Below are positions 21,701 to 36,700 of a stretch of DNA of 64,000 nucleotides, in pieces; the stretch's first letter is position 1, and each line of letters starts with the position of its first letter. Location: NCBI GenBank assembly GCA_009760855.2, contig WPIO01000055.1:796501-860500 (forward strand), written 5' to 3'. Source of the DNA: Cristatella mucedo (Eukaryota > Bryozoa > Phylactolaemata > Cristatellidae). Under the pieces are notes generated by a model, which made no database searches, had not been told where the DNA came from, and saw nothing but the letters and a program-made list of their open reading frames with translations. Position numbers and translations under genes: made by a program.

Positions 21701-24700
21701 GACGAAGACGACCTGCAGGTACCTCGTGTTTTATCCCCTGTTTGTGTTTTTCTGTAAATTGCTGTTGCTTTGTCATGCTCTCTTTGTGTGTCTTATGTTA
21801 ACTTTCAAATTTCCTAATAACGAGTAACCGTACTTGTTAAATCTACGATCTCTTTTTCTAAATACAGTTTATCAAATCGACTTACTTATAGCCTAGATAT
21901 TGTAGTAAACTAATCATCCAAAAGCACCCTTCTCAAATCACTATTTCCTTTTGTTATTTAATTTTGTTTGCCGGCTACAACTAATCTGGAAGAGTGGTTT
22001 TTTACTTTTATATTTTTGCAGCATATAATTGGGCATGTGGGTCCTGGCCCAGTTTAGTTCCTTTATTGGTTTTCATTGGCTGCGAGTGAATTATACTGGC
22101 CAGTAATTTCATTAATAAGAAAAAGCTTTGGACTTTTACTAGTGCTTGCAAAAGTGGTGCCCAAATTGGACGATGCATGCAAAACTGCCTAATATCTGCT
22201 TACACTCACAGCCTATGTCTATCTATTATGTCTATCGCTTTTATAGCTTGAGGAAGCCGATAGTTTTGCCATTCCTAATTCGTTTATATTTAACAGTCCC
22301 ATATTATGTCCTGCTTCAACCACTCTTTTAGTCGCGAAGCCGGTATTCGTCCAGACATGGCAGTGCATATGAGGGTGAGACAGGTGTTTCGACCGCCAGG
22401 GAATCTCTTTACGTCTACGACAGCATAAGGTTGGAGTTGACACTTGCAACGGTCCAAGCCGAGACTGACGAGGTCATTCCTGGTGACTTTGCCTGCCCGA
22501 TCCACCTGATATCCGGTAAGCCTACTTACCTGTGATGGGATATACCACGTTTGTGCCCTTGTATCCTTGAGCTGCTTCTGACTTGAGTGGCTTAGCTGGG
22601 GGGCACTTTAGCCCTACCTTTGTGGCGTTTGACCACTATTACTTTGTACATGTCGGTCTATATAAAATGTCGATGATACACTACCCTCTCGTTTTGGCAT
22701 TTTCTAGATCAGTGACTAGTCAATGCTTAGCCTTGAGTCTGAAGGCATCTGCTTCACGTGATGCCTACTGTATTTAGTGCTTTCTGCTCAACTGTACTCA
22801 ACTCAGCTGCTGGGCTACTGTAGACAGCCTGTTGAATTCTAACTTATGTGTTCTGCTCTATTTAGATCCTGTAGCCTCCGAGAGGTACCACTGCTATCAT
22901 GCTGCCGGTGTGCACACAATATTTTTGCCTTGGATTGAACACCTAGAACAGATGAGTGCCAATGCAGGTACGACCTTTTTGATTGTGGCTCCAACTCTTA
23001 TGTCATTCTGTTTTTATGATTGCTGATTCTGTTTAAGCATATAATTTTGGCTGCATTCGGCAGACTCTCTATACTTGCTTTTGGACTGTGACATAAGCTG
23101 CTTGGTTTAGTTAGGGTCCTGCGTGGATGTACATTATCCCTGCACAGCTAGACTGCTTGTTAAAGTTACTGGTTGGTAAATTAGCTTAATTGTAGAGGTG
23201 TGCTTCTGGGTGGCTCTGCTCCATTAAGAATGCTTTTCTGTCCGTTGTTTGCAGATGCAGGGGAAGAAGATTGTGATGCTGCTACCACGCACTGGTCTAC
23301 AAGGGCCACCGTAGCTGAGCACATAGTCTGCACGAAGCCGCTGGCCGAAATCCCGTCGGAGCCCATGCTCGGTCTAGCAATTCTCGATGGATGGCGTGTA
23401 GGCGTTCAGCTCGTGTGCCTTTTTGGTGACTACAGTTGTCATGCTTTGCCTCTGAGGTATGCAGTGATGGTTCAGGGTATGCAGATAACCGCATGATGGC
23501 ATAAAGACTGAAATATGTGCAGGTCATGTTGATGACATTGCTTGAGTGTGCCCTTTTGCGACATCTAGATTTGATAGTTTCTCTTGTGTATGGATGCTGT
23601 GGTGCCATGATATCCATCAGGAGAATCGTGTATTCTGTGTAATGCTAGCTGATTTAACAGCCTCCTTTTGTATAGCGACAGAAGAACCTTTACGGCTATC
23701 ACCACCGCTTACAGTGGCGATAAAGGATCGCCCACCGCAGGATTCGAACCCACGACCTCGGCCCGAGGTCGTGAAAAACAACCGCCTTACCCAGTGAGCC
23801 ATTACGGCTCACCGTAATGCCATCTGATGAGCTAAATGTTTGTGATGTCCTTTCCCCCTGTCAGCTTAGATCTGCTGTGTAAATGGCTGCCATAGGGAGT
23901 GCAGAGTTGGAGTCATGCTCGGCGTGCATGGTATCCACACTTGTATTTTTGCTATGGTTAGTCAGGCAATGTTGGCAGTCTCTAAAGGCGCATCTACCTA
24001 CCACAGTGGTCCAGAGGACACTTTAAAGTTAGGATAACTAATAGTAATTATACATTTACATAGCATCTTAAGAGCACTAAATCTCGATCTAGGCACTTTA
24101 CACGTGCTATATTTCAGCATGAATAAGTTAGAAAAAGTAAAGGTTAGCTGACTCAACAACCTCGTTTATATAATGGCGGAACAGCCTTAGTGGCTATTAC
24201 TCTGCTTACAGATGAAAATAAAAAATGCCTACTTTATGACTCGAACCCATGACCTAGGTCATGAACTACAAACTGCTTGCCCCAGGGCTGTGATAAAAAA
24301 GGTTATTTTAAAGCTGATTTTACAACCTCACTTATAAAGCAGTAGAAGAGCCTTGAAGGCTATAACCACCACTTGCAGTAGGCAATAAAGGATTGCCCAC
24401 TTGCCCAATTAAGGACTCGGACATCTGATCTGGGTCATGAAGTGCGAGCACCTAACCTGTGGGCCAAGGTAAGTACACCAATGACAGTTCACACAGATGC
24501 AGCAAAAGCTGTGAGAATGGATTGGCTTTTAGCTTCTATTTAAATGTTGTTAAATCAGGAGATTATGTGACGCCAGTCGAAGGTGAGTTCCAGGCTTAAG
24601 GAGCATAGGAACTGAAGGCTTGGCATCCAAGGATTTGAGTTTCTTTCGAGGCATTACCAAATGGCCTGAGTCAGTCGAGCTGGTGGTACAAGGGGAAGTT

Positions 24701-27700
24701 CTATTAGGAGGTATTTCAGGTCGTCTGGTCGCTGGAGCATGTGTATGTATCGACATGCTGCTTGCTGGGAAGGCAGTGCATGTCGGTGAGAAGTGATGTG
24801 ATATGGCATGTATGATCTAAGTGAGAAGATTTGGTTGTATTTGGTGCTTTCCTTTTTCTTCTTATATAGTAAAAATGTTAATTGCAAAATATAGTGTGAC
24901 CGGTGGCCGTCTGCCTAGAGACCGAACACCGAAAACGAATTTCACCTAGAGCAGGGAACTATCTTTCCCGCTTCTGGGTTACCGATCCGGTGCTAAAACC
25001 GATTGAGCTATCGATACTACTCTTACTACAGCCTTCAACATAACGCTATAAAGCCTCGACTGTAAATTGCTAATTACGTGCTCGCTGTTCAGCTCCATGG
25101 CTAATATGAACATGTGCACATGCTTGCTATTCAGCTCCATGGCTAATATGAACGTGTGCCTATCGATTCACACTGACCACGATTCCGCTCGAGAATGCAA
25201 GCAGAGAAATTTCAAGGCGAGCGAGCCTCTCTGTGTTGAACCAAGTAGGAAGAGTAGACTCGATGGCTCAATTGATTAGAGCACTTGACCTGTTAAGTCG
25301 TGCAGCAGATATGCTCTCTCTGGTCGCCGAACACAGTCGGCATAACCATAGCACTTAGTGCCAAAAATGGGCAATTATAAGCATACACATTCATTCAGGC
25401 TTTTTACACCTGGTGTGGTAGGCAACTAAGGAGAACATCGCTGCATGCTTACCGTGCAGTCCAGGCATTTAGGGAAAACCCATGCGAGCGGTCTACTGCC
25501 ACCCCATCCTCGTGAATGGCTGGAAATGTCAAGTGTGGTCTTTAGCAGTGATGCAAACAAGCGGTAATGTCAAATTACAGAGTGACCGAAGGCCAGCTGT
25601 TGTGAGCCTCAACATCGAGGGAAGGTAAACTTAACTGACTGAACAACCGATGTGCCAAGCACTCTTGGAGCGCTCATGGCTTTCACTGCACTTTCTTTTG
25701 GCTAGCGATGCATGTCATGTTGGTCTTGGGAATCGAACAGAGCATTCAGCACCTAAGGTGACTGTCTTAGCAGCTGTGTAGTTTCGCCAGACATGCAGCC
25801 ATCACTGCAAGTAAGAAGTCACTATCCAGCACGTTGTTGGTTCAGTATGGCCAATCGATGCCACGGCCCCAGCTGGAACTTATATTGAAGTTATCGGCGA
25901 TGGCCGAGTTGATATGTCCTACTGTCTTTTTTGTTAATTGTGCATCTTAGTGTCACTCAGTTGTATCTTTGTATAGGAGTCCCGAGACAATGAGATACAC
26001 TTCATGTCGTGAAGAATCAATGAAGGTGACTACCATGCCATCACAGAAAGGAAGTAGAGTAGTTCCCTTCAACGAGCACATACGAAACAGCTTGCTTGCA
26101 GGCAAGCCAACTTCCAACCCCTTCATGAAGTAGGTATGCATGTGCTGGCAGCAGAGCTTTTTTTTGCGTGCTCATATATTAGTAGCTGAAGCTCTTGTAG
26201 ACTTTTGTTTGCACTGCATGATGATGGAGTCTGTGCTGTGTTTTTGGTATATTACACGACATGAACTCTAACCTGTCATGTAATTGTAATTTATCTGTCT
26301 GTAACCTGCCTGAACAGAGATGAGTTCTCATGGGGCGCTGTACAAATGAATTATATTATATTCAACTCCACAAAGCCACAAGGACTAAGTGGGTTTTATG
26401 CAGAAGATTTTTATACAGTGCCCTATAGTGCACTCAGTCTAAGCGGCTCTCGATGCTTGTGCAGTAGCCAACAGACTTCATCTCTCGGTAGCCAACAGAC
26501 TTCTGGTAATGGGCAACACAAGTGTGGTTCAGAAATCAGAAAAGTTAGCACTCAAAAACAACTCTGCCAGCACATCTCCTGTTGAACATGCACGATATCA
26601 AGTTGTCATGTTCCAAAGTGACCTTTCATTAGACGACCACATCAGCTCCACAGCCAAGTCTGCCTACTTTCAGCTACATAACATTACTAAAATTCGGGCT
26701 TGTTCAGACAGGGTTACCGCATCTAGGTTGGTCTATGCATTTGTGACATCCCGTCTTGACTTCTGTAGCTCATCGCTTGCTGGCCTATCGGCATGTGCAA
26801 TCAGGTGATTACAGCTGGTGCAAAACTCTGCAGTTAGGCTTGTCTGTCTTGAGCGTCGCAAATGCCACATCACACCACTTCTCACCGACCTGCATTGGCT
26901 ACAAGTCAAGTAACACATAGACTTCAATGTTTTATCACTCACTTTTAGGTCCTTTCATTCTTTGGCTCTAGCCTACCTATCAGATCTACTGCCCCTACCA
27001 GGCTAAGCATCGTACCATGCGCTTTTTGGAATCTAACTGTTTAGCTATACCTCGTACAAATCTCCAATCCTTTAGAGCCCGTGCCTGTAGTTCGTATGCT
27101 CCCAAAGCCTGGAACTCACTCCCGACTTGTGTCACAACATCCCCTGACTTGACCACATTTAAAAAGAGACTAAAAACACCTATTTATGACAGAAGCGAGT
27201 GGGTCAATGTGATTCGTCTTTTATGTGCTTGTGTGTGCTGACACTGTTGCATGCTGCCACTAACCACACTTGCATGCTGACCCTGTGTATGTCACCTCTA
27301 ACCATTTTATTCATGTTGTTTATCAAGCATGATACCACTCACCACTCGATCGTACTTCCTTTGCAGCAAATTTAAAGCTCCTAGAAAGAGACTCCTTGTG
27401 GGCTGTTTATCAAATGTATTAATATTATTATTATTATTATTATTGTTTTAACTCATAGAAAGGGGCTCTGCTGTAGCTGGCTTCTGGTCAGCTGTCTTAC
27501 TATCTCTGAGGCAGTGGAAGTTGCTGGTCCGTGGAAGCTGCAGGTGTTGTTTACAATGAAATGGTAAATTATGCTGATATAGCAGTGGCCCTCCTTGTCA
27601 TAAACGGGCCATTCGCAACGCTTTTCTTTGTCGAGCAAGACATCTAGTTGATCTTGACAGAATGTCTAGCACTGAGGCTGAGCTTAGTAGGGAACAATTC

Positions 27701-30700
27701 TTCTATTGGAAGACACTGCTATGTTTGCATGAGGTTACACCAGTGCTAGTAGAACTTCCATGCGATTGCTGGCCAAACTTAAAAGGCACGTTGTAAGGTC
27801 TTCGTGATTGGCAATAGACCGACTGTGGGAGTAGAATAGTATATTGATAAAACTGTAGTGATGCATGCAGCACAACCTGTCAACGGTTAATTTAGCGGTG
27901 ATGAACTAAGTATATAGACATTTACAACATGTACATTGTATATTTTAATAGTGGTGATCATGCTTTTACATTGTAAACTTGTCTGCTGGGTCTCATAGCT
28001 AGTAACCTTGACTCCTCAAGCTAGTGTATCGACTACTTGGCCGGCTATATGCCAGGGAACTGAAAACGTGCCGAACAAGTCTAGAGTAGTACAAAAGAAA
28101 CAGTAAAATGGAAACCCTTGCCAGTGCTTTAAAGTTCCCTGCTTGTTATTTTACTGTCCGAAACGTTCTTTGGATTTATGGGGTCAACTGGTGAAGTATT
28201 AGTCCGTCAGCAAAACATTTGGCTCCTGTAGCACGTGTGTGCTAAATGTCTGGAATAGGGCTGTTGTCCTGTCTCTTTTTTGTATGAAGCTTTGCTTGCT
28301 TTCCAAAGTGTGTTACACATTGTGATTGCAAAGATTGCTGTTTAATGCAAAAGCTGGAGCCTCTGCAATTGACTCCATATATTGTGGCTACCTATGTGAC
28401 CGATGGCTGTTTGTTCCCTTCGATGTAGTGCCGGCTTTGACTGCTTCGTGATTTTAATTGCAGGCTGTCGGACAGCATCTCTAATAGCAGCCTTAACCCA
28501 CAGCAGTGCTTCCAGCTGCTCGCCAGGGCCACTGTCACATTTAGAGAGCAGCATGTACAGCGCCTTGTACAGATCAAGGGGGAAATCGATCGCCGGTGAG
28601 TGACTCTTTGGTTTGTTATCCCGCCGTCTCCATGTTGCAGAGCATCGTCGGAGCTCTTCTTGACATGTCGTTCGGCTTTGGAAGTAGCCGAATGACTTTT
28701 GGCAATTTCCAGCGGCAACCATGTGCTGGTATGCCGGCTGACTCGACAATACAACAGAGTCAGTCGCTTGAGGCTAGCTCTTAGATATCGCAAATAGGCT
28801 ATTTGTAATGTTCATGATGCTCACACAGAAATTATTGTGCAGCGAGGAAAGGAGCTGCTGCTGGCGTTAGGGAACTTTTCCGGCAGGGCCGAAGTCGTTT
28901 GTTGCATTCTGAATTAGACCCATGTCCGAGTCTGCCCAAGGTACTGCAGTAAGGTAACTTGAGCTTGGCGAAGTTTCCTAGCATGGAACGTCCAAGCATC
29001 ATGAAACGCCCTATTTAACTTTGTCATTTGATTGTTTCATATGCTTTTACCCTGATGTGCCACCATACGACATTGCTGTTTGACTTAGGGCAGGCATTAA
29101 CCTAAGTACGTTCCTCAGCTACAGCAATGGTGTATGTTGAGTGGGTTCCTAGTCTTGCTGAGCTGCTGCCTGAAGAACACTTAGCTGCCTAACCGTTGAG
29201 ACCTGTAGACCAGTATATCTGCCAGATGTATTGAAGGCAGAAACTACTATAGGCAGCCACAAGTCAAAGCTCCAAAAGCCGTGTTTGCGGAAGAACTCAT
29301 CCATGAAGCAGACTTAGTTGATTTCTGACCAAATTGGTTTTGAATCGGCACCTTTTCTGGAAAGGTAGATGGAGAGTACATGTGCCAGCTGATGGAAGGA
29401 AGGGGTGCTCGGGTGCAACTATCATCATTGCTCGATGATACCCGAGCTCCTTCAATGTCAGTGTGGAGTGTTTTACTCTCAGGTCCGCTGTCCCAGGTAC
29501 ATGTCACAACGGATTTTCACGTCCATCGGCATTAGGTCACACATGTCAAGTGCCAAGCCAGGGTGGGTGAAATCTGTGCTTAGAAACAAGGCTATTAGGC
29601 TATTGAAAAAAAAACGATTAAGCCATTGCTTGCCAGAACTTTAGTCTGGGAAATGACTTGGCCAGGCTTTTTTCTTGCCCCTGATGCATTTATCTGCTGA
29701 AGGTTTTGTGAACCTTTACCATCAGTTATGCTTTAAAAAACTGCCGGAGCGATTACTTATTACAAGCAACCTACAAGACTCGTGTTCTCATCTCTCAAAA
29801 TTCTTCCAATTGGAAACGTGGTCACCCAGATTATATGCAGCCACATTTGGGAGTTAACTAAGACAGAAGGAAATCCCGCTACAGCTGGTTGCAATCACTT
29901 GACCCAAATCTTAGCTTGGGGTGGGAGAGAGTAAAGAGCTTGCTCTTTACTACCCGGGTCATGGATTCGATTACTGCGTCAAGCAATCTTGTATGTGCCA
30001 CTGCAAGGGGGGGGGGTGCTGATAATTGCTAATGCCCCTCAGCTACGAATCATACAAGGCGTATAAATAGCAGATGCATAGAGATATCGTACGCTTCCAT
30101 CGCTTCTATCGTCAGCTTCAGACAAAATGTCATGGTCAGCTCCTAATGCCAACCATGTTTAGTCTTATTTTTTAATCAATCGATAAGATGGGTTATATGA
30201 TTATTTTATTGAGCATTGCTAACTATCTATTAGGCTGCAAGCCTTCAATTTCTTCACTTATAGTTCTAGTTTTGCTTCGTAACTGGCCGATAAATGCTTG
30301 AAAATGTGCAGCATGTATGGTTCCTTTGAGTTCCGGGGCTGTTTGAGGCACACATTTGTTAGACGAATGATGTGATACATACAGTTAATGGTATGTAAGA
30401 GTAAGATATTGATTAGGGAGACATGCATGACTCATAATGTTTATCTACTCATAATGATGGTTGCCATATTCAACAAGTACTTATGTTGCTTGTGATATTG
30501 TATTGCCGAGCTGGTTTAGCCCATTGATTAAGGTGCTTATATCGACCAAGGTCAAGGTTAACGTATTTGACGACCAAGGTCGGGGGGGGGGGCTTGAGCC
30601 CAGTGGCATATGTGAAGCGTCGGAATAGGGATTAAAGTCTCTTAGGATGCTATGTAAATTAATTATATGTTTATTATTTTCATTGATAGTAATGGCAAGA

Positions 30701-33700
30701 CGTTTTTACTCAGTAATCTGTTTACCTCAAATGGCTATACGGACACTACTCGGTGTGTGTATCTACCCTTAAACTGCATGCTTTTGCCTGATGGTACTTA
30801 TCTGTGCTACAAGGTGCTGAAACTGCCGGCAGTGCAGTACTAACAATAAAACAGTGGTTAAAGCAGCCTTTTGTCTGTTACCGGTGAGCTTTTTGCTGAG
30901 ATGAATTCGTTGTGTTACATTTGACCCTGTTGTTTGATGACTATTTAAATCCTTAGTGAAACATCAAACGATTCCCGTCGGTTTAGTGTGTTTTAGCATG
31001 ATAGCAGATTTTCAGTTGTTATCTGTTAGACCTGTGGCTAAATATAGCCAACATTAATTCTCTAGGATAGTAGTATTGCGTGCTCTGAAGAATCAGCAAC
31101 AACGTGACCTGGACAATATCAGGGCTTCTTATGCTCAGCTTGCTGAAGGTGCGGAGAACTTGGCTATCCGCTTTGAAGACACCAGCGATCAGCAGGAGAA
31201 CTACTACAAACGGTAATTGTGCATTTAAGCATTCAGTGCTTTCCTTGACGTCTTTAAGCAGCAGCACGTACATTGATTTTATTCATGTGCACTTATGTTG
31301 ACTGGTGGCTCTTGAAGATCACAAAAGAACACAATAGTATGCGAAGCGCCTAGAAAGAGATTGGGTTCACTGGGGCGCAATAACAAATCTATTAGTATTA
31401 CTACTGTGAGAATCAGGTAGCTGGAAATAGGTCAGCTATTACTCATTTGACAGTGTCGAATCAAAATTGCTATAGGTGTCTTGCCATGTTGTTTTGTCGG
31501 GGTGTCTGAAATAAGTCGTCTTATTGAAGGAGGCACAGTCAAAATTATGATAATAGTCAAGCATTTGCGTAAGATTCCAAGCGATCAAGATCTCTTTTTG
31601 CATGTCAGCTGGTTAGTAAATAATAGGCACAATTTCAGCATGCGCACACATGCACACACACAAGCTCCTAAAGGGCATCATCTGAAAACGCTGTAATGTC
31701 GTCAATTCATAAGATGTATTTACGTCAGTCGATATTAGTAAGTTCCGGGCTATGAGAGGATGTAATATGAAGACACATTCTCGACGAGATTTTAGATGAG
31801 TTAGGTGCACAGCTAAGCAACTGGATGCAGGGTGCAGTTGCTACCACTGAAGCCTGTGTGGGTGTTTCTGATCATAAGGCCATAGTATGAAATTAAGAGA
31901 CGTACAGGGAGTGGTGCTTTTTAAGTATGCATGCTCGTGGCATCCCATTAAGGCCTCATACACGGTATAAGATTGTGGCTCGTGAGTGTATGCAACTATG
32001 CATTCGCTCAAGTTGTTACCTAGCATCAGTCAGGGCTTTAGCCAGAAATTTTGGGCTGCTGAAGTTGGCCAAATAAGCACTTAACCCTTGCATGCTTTGA
32101 CTTAGCCAACCAACGATAGCAGTTTCAAGGCCTCTATAAGAATAATTATAATAGAAATGTTTAAATTTTCGTAGAATCTTAGTAGAACTAAATCATTATC
32201 TAGGCACTTTGAACTGGCCCAGATTAAATCATGCAGTCAGCAGAGCTGTCTAGATAACATGCACAATTTCGGCAAACATGTCCTTGTGAAGGAAAATTCT
32301 CATATGTGAAGCATATGCTGTCAGAAGCATGTGGCTTTTATATTCTGCCTGTCAAGTCTCGGTTTGTCAAAGTGTCAGTTAGTAGAGAGTTCAAGGTAAA
32401 GATGCATACAAGCAAACAGCTTGTTTTCCAAAGCGTTTGAAGTTGTTTAGAGGTGCAACAAAGTGATTGTAGTCTTACGTGGGGAAGTGGAAGAGTATTG
32501 CAGATAGGTAAGTCAGAGCAAAGGAATTAATGGTCCTAAACGTGAGTGGTGGGACCTTGAACTCGATATGTCACTTGATGTGGAGCTAGTGCCAGTCAGA
32601 GAAAAACGGTGAGATGCCTCAGTTGCGATGTTCGCGAGTTTTAAAATCCAGAGCAGCCGAAGGTTGTCGGTCGTAGGGCAGAGAGCTGAAAATTTTGACA
32701 TCGGAGTGTGAGGGAGTGTTCGTGCTATCTCTGGTTATCCTGTCCAGTACAAAACATTATCGAGTTAAGATGAAATTATCGAGTTAAGATGAAATTATCG
32801 AGTTATGAGTTCTCGAGACTACCATACAGATTCTCTCTACTCGGGACTTCAATCTTTGGCTTTACGCTACTAGTTCGTGATTCAGCCGAATCCCAGTGTA
32901 CTGCTTCAATGTAGGGCAATTTTTGCATGTCAAGTTTTTTAGTGTTGTTGATACCAAACTGCAACAGTGTCGTCTGCTGTATTTGGTCACCAGATATCAC
33001 ATCTCCTGGTTGACTTCAAAAAAGCGTGACTGCTGAGTTTGGCATCACCTGTAAGCATTGCAAAACTAAAGAGATATGCCTACTTTCTAGAACACGCTGA
33101 ACAGACAAAAATATTTAGCGATCTACATTTTTTGATAAGCTGCTTTTCTTTAGACCCCTGTCCCGAAGCCGGGATCTAGGTTCTATCTGCTCATCATTGC
33201 ATACCTCAGTGTGAATTGCAACAATAGAGATACAAGTTTTGGACAATATACCTAAAATTAACCGGAAACCCTCAAAGTTGCTTTAAAAATTGGCGTTTCT
33301 GGCCAGGACTAAACATCGAGAATCGACCCCATCGCCATCTCAGGCCGGAATCATAAGGCTGCCCACGAGCTAGAATGAGAAAGCCAACCTATCGAGAATT
33401 AATTGTTTTGCTGGTAAAAAAAACTACCATTCATGCCAAAGGTCGCCAGATTGTCAAGCTCAGTTAGGGGGTACCATCGTGACACTGTACGGCTAGACAC
33501 TCGTACATTCGTATTGCTTCTATCCTCTTTATCTATAACGAAGTGGGTTTCGAACAGCTTGGGGAAAGTTGTGGAGACTAGAAGCCCTGAAAATGCCTCC
33601 ATGGTTCGGGTCAGCCCCTGCTACTATTAGGCTGGAAAACACCATCCAATAGTCAGAGGCATTTACATAACCGTTTTGCCACAACGCAGCAAGTTCATGC

Positions 33701-36700
33701 TCCAAGTCTGAAAGCATTGTGTAGGAAGTAATGACACCGTCAGAAGGTGATTAAATGTGACGTGGCTGCTTTCACGAGCCGTAAAGAGGAAGCCACCTCT
33801 GTCCACCAAGAATATTATAAGCCTGTTCACAGTGGGCAAGGTTCAGATCCACTGGACTGCGAAAGATTGGTAGAGTTGTATGGGGTGACGAAAGCAAATT
33901 CAGGTTTTTTTTAGAACTAGAGAAGGCTTTATATGCATTGGCTACCCTGCGAAGCCAACTCACCCAAATGCCTGAAGCCAAAGGTCAAATTTGGGGTGGA
34001 GGGGAAGGTGTCATGGCATTGAGTTGCTTCAGCAGAAATGGCAACTGAGTCCTGGATCACATACCAGACATCACGATCCAAGACATTTATTTAGACCCTG
34101 CTCAGAACGTAGGACTTTCTAGTGAGATGGCACTTCGTGGACCGGTTTATGTTTTCTAGCACGACAAACTCAAAACAATTTATCCAAGGGTTGTTACGCT
34201 CCTATGACAGTTATTGATCGGCTAAATTTCACTCCGGATGTTTACCCATTCGAGCATTTGTGGGAAGGGGTTGAGAGCCGATTACGGCAACTAGCCGCCT
34301 GTACCCCATCCGCTGATGTACTTTTTTTAATAATATTAATTCATTTTTATAGCACCATCAGAACTTTACCACTTTCTAGGTACTTTACGTATTATGCAGT
34401 AAAAGAAGCATGATCAGTAGCACGAAGCATGATTTGTGAACTCTTGTAACGAGCCTGAAGTAGTATAACGGCCGATTTTTTCGAGCGTTTGCACAGCTCC
34501 ATATCTGGACGTGTCCGGCAGGTTAGTTGCAAAAATGGGATTGGCAACGTCTTATTAACTTAATAAAAAACTTAGCACAATGCTTCGTGGTGCAGCCAAG
34601 ACTTTCATCTAAGCGTTGCAAGTCTTGCAAAATGTTTTGTAGAAGGGACCCGCAATGTTTTCATCTAGGCGTGACCAGAGGGTAATTAATAAAATGTATA
34701 GCGAAAAATTGTTGTGTTTATTCAGTTCTCATTAGGCTCTATACAAATGTAATATCTATTTATTATTATTGCTAAGGAGAGAGTTATTTAGAGTATGTAT
34801 GCACTGTCGCAAGAGTATGGATTAACATGGCTGCAGTACTCTTGTCTAAGCTGCCAAGTTTTTGACATGTTGCTTGGCTAAAAGTCGAAAGGGTCTTTTG
34901 CGGAAATGGTGTTGTCATTTAGCAAATGGTCATTTTAGAACAGTCGCCCAGGTTCCATGCAGAGATTATGGTCCTAGTAGGAGCGTGACATGCGTGGTGG
35001 GGTTGTAGCCTCGTATGCCTCAGCTTAGTGTGCCTAGTTATATCGCAAATGAATTATCTATATTTTTTATTATATCAGTAGTACTGTTGCCGTCTGTCGT
35101 AGCTGTTTGAAATGGCTGTCTCTCTATGTGTAGCAAACCTAAATTGCATATGTGTTGCTGCAATGATGTTGCAAGTTCTTTTTTTTATTAGACTTAGTGC
35201 AGTTATGACTGGACTGCAAGCACGAACCAACGTACCATCAGATGCCGATGCCGCCTTGGCCAAGGCCCTGCGTCAGATGGCAGCTCATGTCAAGGAAATG
35301 ACTGCAAGATTGTGCAAGGTAATTTCAAGCTGGATTGACCAGTTTGCCTGTAGATTTTCTCAAGGTCGCTCCTGGTGGCCCGAGCAGCAAAATGTTAAGT
35401 GAGGCAATAGTGACCACAAATCCGTGCGCTCCTTGAGCTGGTTTCTCGCTGGCTTCTCGTGTGCCGGTCGACTCTTTTTCGGTGCTATGTAGGTCTGCTA
35501 TTCATTAATTTGGCTCAGCGTGGACGCATAGGTATAGATTTTGTGTAAAAGCAACACTACTGTGTACTTGCCAATAGGCTCTAGAGCTTGGCTGCTATGT
35601 GTGCCAAAAAGGAAATTTTAAGTGCCAGATTGGCACGAAAATTAAAAGCAAATGAAATGACAAGTTGGCGATTAGTTTCACACTGCTGAGGGCTAGTAAT
35701 TGTCCTTGAAGCATGCTGAATGGCCCTATATGTGAGGCTTCTGGACGCCATGCAATCAGGGTCCCGGCTGATCAGTGCCCCCCCCCTTGATCAGTGGCTA
35801 TGCCCTCGATCAGCCCCACCCGAGGTTCAGGCTCACTAAATAAATGAGACGTTAAGCTCTGTGCGACCATTTAAGATTTACCAAGAGTGCCATGTAAATC
35901 CGTCGTAACAAAGGAAATAGTATTCTTGCCGGGGTATTTGAGTCGTAGCTCTTCCGAGCCTGCATGGTGCTTACACTCATTATTATTACACTCATTGTGT
36001 CTAATGTGCAACAGAATCCTCGCAGTATGGCTGCCACCGTAGTGGCTACAAATTCGTTCGAGTAAAAGGAAAGCTTTCTATGACACCAGGCATACTAAAA
36101 TTTATCAAAGCTTGGGGAAATATTTATTGGCAACCCCAAAACAAGCACGTACTGTTGGTGTGTAAGCTTTGAGTGTGACGTATTTCTACCGCGATTCTGT
36201 ATGACCCCCGGTGAGGGAACACGACTCTTGCAGCCTGTGAGCACTGGGCGGAGACCTAGCGAGGGCTCAGACTGCCCAAGCAGCCGAGGGCTCACGAGTG
36301 GCTGAGGGCAGACTATGACTCGGCAGTCCTGCCCAAATCCAAGCATTGGCGGCATCTGTGGGGACATCCATCTACCACAAACTGCCACCAGCTGTCGGGC
36401 GGGTTCGGAGTGGCCCGACAGTGCGAAAAGCAACCGAAGGAGTACAACAGGAGGGTAGGGCTAGATCCATCGATGCCGGCAGCCGTCTAGTGTGTGTAGG
36501 CTGGGCTTGGCCGGCGCAGCTTGGCCGTACGTTGGCATGCAGGTTTTGGCGTTGGAGCCAGCAGACTTGTTGCTCGGTCGGGCTACCCAGCCCGACGACA
36601 GGTCGTGCGGAGGGCTGTCACACACCCTCTCGTCTGGCTAGGAATAGAGGCTGTCAACTTCTGCGTTGTCTCATCTGCTGTAGCACATTTCGAAGAGCCT

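Noticed and set aside
28342-28749. 135-codon - strand frame
   Set aside because: It lies opposite the Nup88 coiled-coil exon and has no recognisable domain, so it is a shadow.
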